A DNA stretch of 33,843 nucleotides from Nitrososphaeria archaeon (GTDB taxonomy: Archaea; Thermoproteota; Nitrososphaeria; Nitrososphaerales; JARVJX01): NCBI GenBank assembly GCA_029775995.1, contig JARVJX010000007.1, forward strand, positions 1 to 33,843, given 5' to 3'. The position numbers were made by a program, and so were the translations under genes. Positions 27,592-33,843 of the stretch are shown here, piece after piece. The notes under the pieces are model-generated. The model was given only the letters and a program-made list of their open reading frames with translations. It had not been told where the DNA came from and did no database searches. How positions within the stretch are numbered: position 1 is the stretch's first letter; every line of letters starts with the position of its first letter.

Positions 27592-27831
27592 CTACCATCG
27601 GTAAGGGGGCATATCAAAGGTAACTTCTACTGTGAGATTACTAAGGGGTCCATTTATGGTCTTAAGTGGGTAGGTAACTTGAACTGTGGAAACTGATGGG
27701 AGTGTAGCTTGGAAGGAACAGATCCTGTGTGGGGCAAGTTCATAGTGAAGTTCAACTTCGACTCTAAGGTATTTTGAACTGTCTTGGGAAAGACCCTTTG
27801 GTGGGGTTACTAAAGTCACAGAAGAAATCAT
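27592..27831 (-). CDS. Hypothetical 79-aa protein
   Basis: Open frame in a gene-poor stretch; no recognised family. Confidence 0.3.
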   Translation of the reverse strand: MISSVTLVTPPKGLSQDSSKYLRVEVELHYELAPHRICSFQATLPSVSTVQVTYPLKTINGPLSNLTVEVTFDMPPYRW

Positions 27832-27839
27832 AAATGGGG

Positions 27840-27862
27840 AGCTTAGGATAGCCCCCTAAGCT
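27840..27862. other. 8-bp perfect stem-loop
   Basis: AGCTTAGG-atagccc-CCTAAGCT followed on + by a T-rich tract. Confidence 0.45.
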
Positions 27863-28149
27863 TTATAATTCTTTATTTTTAGGTCAGGACTATGTAAATT
27901 TCTTACTATTTGCGCCTGTTTAATAAAACAAGTTAAACCCTTTTATTAACTATTCCTGGGAAGAGATGTGTAAAATCTTAATTTTTGAGAACAAGGATAA
28001 GGGAAAAACTATTTTTATCATAGAGCAATAAGACTTATGTATTTCTTTAAGGAATTGTAGTTTTAATGCATCCAAGGGGGTACCTTAGAATACTTAGATA
28101 GCTAGAGAGGTTTAGCTAATAGAAGAGGCATTTTAACTTTCTATTAACG

Positions 28150-30375
28150 CTAAAAGCATTTGGTGTATCCACAGTGTAAGCACTTATAGCAACCTTCTTC
28201 AAAACTCAAAGTAGCTTGCCCACATTGAGGGCACTTTGATAATTTAGTTCTGATTTCAACTTGTATTCCTGAAAACATTTCTAGGGCTTTAGCCACAGCA
28301 TCAGGTACAGAATATATGGGAAGACCATGATCCCAACTAGAGCTTTCTCCCTGAATACCCTTTAAGCTCTTTATAACATCTTTAATATCCCCTCCTTTCT
28401 GTAAGAATAAGCTTATGAGCCTCCCAATGGCTTCTGAATTTGCTTTATCATCAGCTCCAGATTTACCTAAGGTTACAAAAACCTCCTTTATTCCCTCTTC
28501 ATCTCTATTTACCGTTACATATAAGCCCCCTTGAGGTAAACGAAACTTTATGGTTTCTCCAATTAAAATTCTTGGTCTCTCCCATTTTTTCACAATTTCC
28601 TTCTTAGCTTCCTTTTCTTTTACAAGTATTCCTTCTCTAGAGCCCTCTCTGTAAACAGTTATCCCTTTACAGCCTAACTTCCAAGCCAAGAAGAAAATCT
28701 TTTCCACTTCCTCTACTTTAATATCTTGAGGTAAGTTTACCGTACTTGATATGCTTGAATCTATATGCCTCTGTATCATAGCCTGCATCTTAACCCTTTG
28801 CTCAGGCTTTATCTTATAAGCTGGTATAAAGGTAGGGGGTAAATCCTTCTCATCCTGCACTTTAAAAAGACCCATGTATTCCTTTACCAAGGGGTGATAA
28901 ACTTTGAACTCTTGCTCAGTCAAAGATTTTGATCTTCTTACATAGCTTATTGCGTAAAGGGGCTCTATTCCGCTTGATGTACCAGCCAATATGGAGCCTG
29001 AACCAACAGGAGGTATGGTTAAAATACAAACATTTCTTAATCCTTTCTCCTTAATCCTTTCAACAATTTTAGGTTCTAACCTTTTAACAAAATCCCTCTC
29101 TAAATGCTTATTTAAATCAAAGCCTGGAAAATTTCCCTTTTCTTCTGCAAGGTTACAGCTCTCATCATAGGATATATTCTTTATCTTTTCAAATAGACTC
29201 CCTACAAATTCTATGGTTTCATCTTCATCATATTTCATATTTAACTTTATTAGCATATCAGCTAAGCCTGTGAAGCCTAAACCTATTCTCCTTGAATATA
29301 AACTTGCATCTCTCTGAGCCCTTAAAGGATGCCTACTAGCGTTATAATCTAATACGTTATCCAAAAATCTTACACCATATCTTACAGCCTTTTCCAAATT
29401 TTCCCAATCGATTCTTGCTTTATTGGTAAAGGGATTAAGAACGAAGGAAGACAAATTAACGCTTCCTAAGCAGCAGGAACCATAATCTTCTAATGCCTGC
29501 TCAGAACAAGGATTAAATCCTTTAACCTCCATACCATTATACTCGCTTGGGCTCTCTCTTTTTACCGTATCCCAGAAGAGAACCCCTGGTTCTGCACTCT
29601 CCCAAGAAGCCCTTACTAATTTCTCCCAAATCTCTCTAGCTTTAACTTTCTTGCTAAAACTTGCTTTATCACTATGAAATTTAAGCTCAAAATCCTTATC
29701 TTCTTCAACGGCCTTCATAAATTCATCGGTAACTAAGACGCTAATGTTTGCGTAATTCACTTTAGTTAAATCCCTTTTAATATCTATGAAATCAAATATG
29801 TCTGGATGGTCAACCCTTAGGGTTATGAGCAAGGCTCCTCTTCTTCCTGCTTGACCGATAGTTCCGGTAGTTATACTCATAAGCTCCATAAAGGATACAG
29901 AGCCTGTAGAATAAATGGCAGCATTGTTTACTGGTGCTCCTTTATAGCGAAGGATACTTATATCCACCCCAACCCCTCCACCAAAGGAATAGGTTCTCGC
30001 AGCCTCTTTACACCAATCAAAGATTCCCTCTATACTATCTTCTTTAATAGGGATAAAGTAACAATTTAATAAAGTTGCCCTTCTCTTTTGACCAGCACCA
30101 AATAGTATTCTACCTCCTGGTATGAATCGAAAATCCTCTAAAAGCCAATAAAATTTCTCCTCCCATTCTCTTCTCTTCTCATCATTAATTTCAACGGAAG
30201 CTATTTCCCTTGCAACTCTCCTCCACATTTGTGGAGGTAAGCTTTCAACTATATTACCTCTTTCATCCCTTAAAGCATACTTTTCATAAAATACCCTTGC
30301 CCTAAGCTCATCACCTTTAAAGAAATCTAAAGTTTCCTTAGGTAACTCTAATTCCTTTTTAAAAACTAGACTCAT
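28150..30375 (-). CDS. nrdJ: Class II (adenosylcobalamin-dependent) ribonucleotide reductase
   Basis: NCYFIPIKEDSIEGIF, FNPCSEQALEDYGSCCLGSVNLS and IPPVGSGSILAGTSSGIEP motifs; C-terminal C-x2-C zinc-ribbon/redox cysteines. Confidence 0.95.
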   Translation of the reverse strand: MSLVFKKELELPKETLDFFKGDELRARVFYEKYALRDERGNIVESLPPQMWRRVAREIASVEINDEKRREWEEKFYWLLEDFRFIPGGRILFGAGQKRRATLLNCYFIPIKEDSIEGIFDWCKEAARTYSFGGGVGVDISILRYKGAPVNNAAIYSTGSVSFMELMSITTGTIGQAGRRGALLITLRVDHPDIFDFIDIKRDLTKVNYANISVLVTDEFMKAVEEDKDFELKFHSDKASFSKKVKAREIWEKLVRASWESAEPGVLFWDTVKRESPSEYNGMEVKGFNPCSEQALEDYGSCCLGSVNLSSFVLNPFTNKARIDWENLEKAVRYGVRFLDNVLDYNASRHPLRAQRDASLYSRRIGLGFTGLADMLIKLNMKYDEDETIEFVGSLFEKIKNISYDESCNLAEEKGNFPGFDLNKHLERDFVKRLEPKIVERIKEKGLRNVCILTIPPVGSGSILAGTSSGIEPLYAISYVRRSKSLTEQEFKVYHPLVKEYMGLFKVQDEKDLPPTFIPAYKIKPEQRVKMQAMIQRHIDSSISSTVNLPQDIKVEEVEKIFFLAWKLGCKGITVYREGSREGILVKEKEAKKEIVKKWERPRILIGETIKFRLPQGGLYVTVNRDEEGIKEVFVTLGKSGADDKANSEAIGRLISLFLQKGGDIKDVIKSLKGIQGESSSWDHGLPIYSVPDAVAKALEMFSGIQVEIRTKLSKCPQCGQATLSFEEGCYKCLHCGYTKCF

Positions 30376-30561
30376 AATTTTTTCACTACCCTTTACTATG
30401 CACTAAATTTGTTATATTGTATCGCGTCTTATAAATTTAACCAATTTCTCCTACAGGCCTTCCTCTAATTTTTAAAAAAAACAATGAGATAATTAGATTT
30501 TAAAAAAGGAAATAGAACCTAACATGAGTTTTATTGAGTAGGATTAAAACTCAACATACTC

Positions 30562-32568
30562 TCAGGATATAATTACTGGTTGAAGTTTAAAACCACAAAC
30601 GCTACATTTTTCAAAACTCTGTAAAGTCTTAAAACCACAAACTTGACATAAATTTATCTCCCTTTGAAACCTTGCAAATATAAGCTTATTAATCTCTGAT
30701 GTAATAAAGTTAACAATTTTACCCCTCTCGTCTTTCTTCAGTTTAAGGGCTAAATAGCATCCCCCACTAACATTCTTTAGCATCCATTCTGCCCAATCTA
30801 AAGCATCTGAATCTATCAAATCTCCTTGTAAACTTATACCTTCACAGTAGCTCTTTTTATTTAGGTCTAGATGTTTTCCGTATTTCTCTTGATCTATATT
30901 AAAGAAACGAGTGGATGCCTCATCTTCCATAAATCCTATATTTATTTTTTCATTAACCTTTAAACTTAAATCGTTAGCCAATTTATTGACCCCTTCTACA
31001 AACCTCTTAGAAAATTCTCTAAAATCTCTTACACTAGCATCGTTACCAAGAACTGCTAATCCAGCTTCTTCTAGCCCAATTAGGTTAACTATGGAAGATA
31101 TTGAATCTTCTCTATAATTTAGAGATAAGAAAGGGAGAAGGTTTCTATTTAAGTTTTCTGTAATAAGCTTCTTTTTACTCTTTAATGCACTTACAGAGTT
31201 TTGTAAAGTTATGTAGAACTTAGCTCTAAAGTATATCTCATCCTTTCCAGCTGCATAGCCAATTCTTGGAAGATTTATAGACAAGGAATGAATAAATAAT
31301 TTCACCCCATTACTTAGTGAATTGTGCTTAATACCACGATAGGATCTAATCTCTTCATTGGCTAAGGCTAAAGGAATTCCATGAGCCAAGGCTTCATTAA
31401 ACTCGTAGGGATTTTTTTTAAGGAGATTAAAGGGTAGAATTAAAACTACCTTAGGATTAGGAGTTTTACTGTTATACTTCTCATATTCTTTTAATAACTT
31501 TAAATTTTCCTCCCTTAAGAAAAAAGATACTATTAAGGAGTCAGAACTTTGAGGAAGGGTTGATGATAGTAATTCAAAGAGAAGGCAAAAATCTCCTTCA
31601 CTCACATTTATATTATTTTTTTGTAAAAAGGAATCTAGGTTCGTGAAGCAAACTTCAGAATTTATCTCTCTCGAAAGTAGAGAGGTTAAATGGCATAAAA
31701 CCTTTATAAGTTCTTTAAAGTCTTTTATTTTTCCATCAATCCTAGGGAGAGAGGGAATCTTAGAATCTAAACTAAAGCCATTTTCAAAAATGTAATTCAG
31801 ATTTACAAAGGCTGTATCAGGCAAAAAACTCCAACTATTAATTTTAGATAAGTGTATATCTCCAGAAAAGTGAAGATCGGCTATATCTTTTGTAAGTTGA
31901 ATTAAAAGCAAATACTCAGCTAATATGGAACCAGCCATAACATCCTTTAGCTCATCCATAGCCCATTTACCTGAGCCTGTAGAACTTATCAGTTCTGAAA
32001 CATCATATACAGGTTTGCCTAAACGGGTTAGCCTTTGCCTATAAACTTCAAGACCTTGCTCTATTAAAAGAGCATTTACTATTTCTCTAATTAAAGGAGC
32101 TGTAAGGTAATGAGTTTGAATTTTAGGCAATCTACTTTCAATCTCATTGGTTATTCTTTGGGCAAGCTCTAAAGGCATATCAGCCTCCTTAACCAAAGAC
32201 TGTAAAATTTTATCAGGGTTAAAGGGCTCTATTCTATGCCTTGATGTTCTCACATAAAGCTTACCACTCTCGAAGAGAGTCTGCTCTTCTATCTGCCTAT
32301 TTAAGTTAAGAATGGATCTCCCTAAGTTTGAAATGATGTATTTCCTTTGGGCTCTATCTAAACTTACTAAATTCTGCCTAACTAACTTTCTTAAATGGTA
32401 GGCAAATTTTCCACTCTCTTTTTTTGATTTAAAGCCTGATAAACTCTTGAGCTCAGAGTAAGTTAAAGGACTGTGAGAATTCAAAATCTTCAAAATTTCT
32501 AATCGGTTTAAATTGGCTATAACAGAGTAAATGGCCTTTATCCTCTTTGTTGCCCCTAGGTTTTGCAC
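30562..32568 (-). CDS. HTH + ATP-cone + degenerate NrdD-like domain + C-terminal zinc ribbon; probable regulator
   Basis: N-terminal wHTH (LNRLEILKILNSHSPLTYSELKSLSGFKS...FAYHLRKLVRQNLV), ATP-cone (YVRTSRHRIEPFNPDKILQSLVKEA...), NrdD-like HSLSINLPRIGYAAGKDEIYFRAKFYITLQNSVSALKSKKKLI, C-terminal CQVCGF...CSVCGF. GTG start. Confidence 0.85.
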   Translation of the reverse strand: MQNLGATKRIKAIYSVIANLNRLEILKILNSHSPLTYSELKSLSGFKSKKESGKFAYHLRKLVRQNLVSLDRAQRKYIISNLGRSILNLNRQIEEQTLFESGKLYVRTSRHRIEPFNPDKILQSLVKEADMPLELAQRITNEIESRLPKIQTHYLTAPLIREIVNALLIEQGLEVYRQRLTRLGKPVYDVSELISSTGSGKWAMDELKDVMAGSILAEYLLLIQLTKDIADLHFSGDIHLSKINSWSFLPDTAFVNLNYIFENGFSLDSKIPSLPRIDGKIKDFKELIKVLCHLTSLLSREINSEVCFTNLDSFLQKNNINVSEGDFCLLFELLSSTLPQSSDSLIVSFFLREENLKLLKEYEKYNSKTPNPKVVLILPFNLLKKNPYEFNEALAHGIPLALANEEIRSYRGIKHNSLSNGVKLFIHSLSINLPRIGYAAGKDEIYFRAKFYITLQNSVSALKSKKKLITENLNRNLLPFLSLNYREDSISSIVNLIGLEEAGLAVLGNDASVRDFREFSKRFVEGVNKLANDLSLKVNEKINIGFMEDEASTRFFNIDQEKYGKHLDLNKKSYCEGISLQGDLIDSDALDWAEWMLKNVSGGCYLALKLKKDERGKIVNFITSEINKLIFARFQREINLCQVCGFKTLQSFEKCSVCGFKLQPVIIS

Positions 32569-32693
32569 ATACCCAATAAAACTTGAGCAATATTTAATTG
32601 TAACGTCCTATCTTTTCAATCATGTCAATATAAGATTTACCCTTTTGTCAAAGATATTTGAGCCATACCTTTTTATCTTACATCATCTACCTT

Positions 32694-33587
32694 TCATTTC
32701 TTAACTACACTTACAACCTTTTCTGAGAAGAGCTTTACAGCTTCATCTAGATTCCTTTGATTAAAGACCAAAGTAAACTGACTAATCCCCGCATCCATAT
32801 ATCTTAAAAGCTTGGTTAAGCAATCCTCAGGATTTCCTACTAAGTTTCTATCAAAGTAATCTTGAGGTAAATAATTTCTCAAGAAATAATCCTTAGCCTC
32901 TTTTAAAGCTTCCTCTCTATCTCTGTGTATGAATACATCGATTTCAAGACTAATAGGTAGCCTACTATTCAAAAGCTCTATTTTTTTACGAATTTCATGA
33001 ACCCTTAAAAAAGAAATCTCTGCCATATCAGCATATTTTGAAGCTATTTTTAGCATTTTCTTTCCCATACAGGCTACTATTATAGGTATATGCCTTTGAT
33101 AACACTTTGGCCCTAAATTTGCATTAAGAACAGAGAAATATTTTCCTTTAAAGCTAAACCTATCTTTAAGAAATAGATTCTTTATAATTTTAAGACCTTC
33201 TTCAAGCATCTCAACCCTCTCTCTACTATTTGGGTAATCATATCCATAGGCTAACCACCATTCCTTAATCTTAGGATAATTGGCTCCACAACCTACCCTT
33301 AAATCAAACCTTCCCTTACTAAGGTTATCTAAGGTTGATGAAGCTTTAGCCAAAGCTATGGGCTCTCTATAGCCTTTGAATAGATTGCTTAAAGCTGGTC
33401 CTAACCTTATCCTTGATGTTAAAGAGCTTAGATAGGATAAAGTAGAGAAGCAATCTAAGAGGTAATTCCAAGGACCATCACCATAGTAAAAGGCATCATA
33501 ACCTAAATCTTCACAGAGCTTACAGAATTTAGCTACTTCCTCTACCTTATTACCAAAGGACTCTACACAAAATTTAACCATGACCAT
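32694..33587 (-). CDS. LLM-class (luciferase-like) flavin/F420-dependent oxidoreductase
   Basis: CKLCEDLGYDAFYYGD, RIRLGPALSN and SKGRFDLRVGCG motifs. Confidence 0.88.
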   Translation of the reverse strand: MVMVKFCVESFGNKVEEVAKFCKLCEDLGYDAFYYGDGPWNYLLDCFSTLSYLSSLTSRIRLGPALSNLFKGYREPIALAKASSTLDNLSKGRFDLRVGCGANYPKIKEWWLAYGYDYPNSRERVEMLEEGLKIIKNLFLKDRFSFKGKYFSVLNANLGPKCYQRHIPIIVACMGKKMLKIASKYADMAEISFLRVHEIRKKIELLNSRLPISLEIDVFIHRDREEALKEAKDYFLRNYLPQDYFDRNLVGNPEDCLTKLLRYMDAGISQFTLVFNQRNLDEAVKLFSEKVVSVVKK

Positions 33588-33637
33588 GATATATAAAAGG
33601 GGTAAAGTTAATTTATCCCTTTTCCTATACCAAATTA

Positions 33638-33753
33638 GCCGGCCATAGGGACGGTGTTCGACCTGGTCTCATTCCGAACCCAGAAGTCAAATCCGTCACC
33701 GCCGTTGTGTTAGTGAGGTGCGAGAGCCCTCGCGAAGCAACGGTGCCGGCACC
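33638..33753 (+). rRNA. rrf: 5S ribosomal RNA
   Basis: GCCGGCCATAG...GACGGTGTTCGACCTGGTCTCATTCCGAACCCAGAAGTCAAATCCGTC...CGGTGCCGGC; complementary termini; followed by T8. Confidence 0.96.
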
Positions 33754-33754
33754 C

Positions 33755-33762
33755 TTTTTTTT
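33755..33762 (+). terminator. Oligo-T terminator after 5S rRNA
   Basis: TTTTTTTT immediately downstream of the 5S 3' end. Confidence 0.7.
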
Positions 33763-33769
33763 AAATTTT

Positions 33770-33843
33770 TTGCTTTGTGGCTTAATTCTTTAAGTTTCTT
33801 ATGTCTTGCTTTAATCTATGTATTGGTCTGTTGTTGATGAGAG
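33770..33843. repeat. 74-bp perfect inverted repeat of 24-97 (5' end of the same IS element)
   Basis: Exact reverse complement of 24-97; runs to the last base of the window. Confidence 0.95.
33818..33843 (+). CDS. 5' fragment of an IS transposase gene (MYWSVVDE...), truncated by the window end
   Basis: Same ATG and codons as the left-end copy. Confidence 0.5.

Noticed and set aside
1-33843. Linear plasmid or virus genome with terminal inverted repeats
   Set aside because: The terminal repeats contain the start of a transposase-like ORF, and the content is chromosomal housekeeping (5S rRNA, thermosome, primase, RNR). Two IS copies at contig ends explain it better.
1-33843. CRISPR array or cas genes
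   Set aside because: No regularly spaced direct repeats and no recognisable cas genes were seen.

Overview
This is an AT-rich archaeal chromosomal window, probably Thermoproteota-like (lineage inferred only from gene content). Most of it is ordinary coding DNA: thermosome, UDG family 5, NAD kinase, an aa3-type oxygen reductase operon, primase L/S plus GINS, UPF0147, SHMT, an M20 peptidase, DUF166, a TrmG10-like methylase, an AmrS-like radical SAM protein, MfnB, class II RNR, a luciferase-like oxidoreductase and 5S rRNA. Both window ends are the same 5' portion of an IS element in inverted orientation (74 bp perfect repeat, nt 24-97 and 33770-33843). Each copy carries the start of a transposase ORF (MYWSVVDE...). 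Decayed IS remnants lie at 2.9-4.0 kb. The items most worth a second look are: (i) a tRNA-Trp gene with two introns whose 49-nt canonical intron looks like a degenerate box C/D guide aimed at nt 39; (ii) an HTH + ATP-cone + NrdD-like protein that appears to have lost its catalytic residues, next to the class II RNR; (iii) a compact cassette of a small ORF, a Rad50/SMC-like ATPase and a HerA-like ATPase with no nuclease, in which the Rad50-like gene seems to start at AUU; (iv) a frame-disrupted HEPN/MNT module; (v) a Met-rich PepSY-like protein beside a membrane-anchored wHTH with phased GTTTCA repeats; (vi) a haem-copper oxidase lacking canonical K-channel residues. All calls were made by eye from sequence and motifs; no searches were run.
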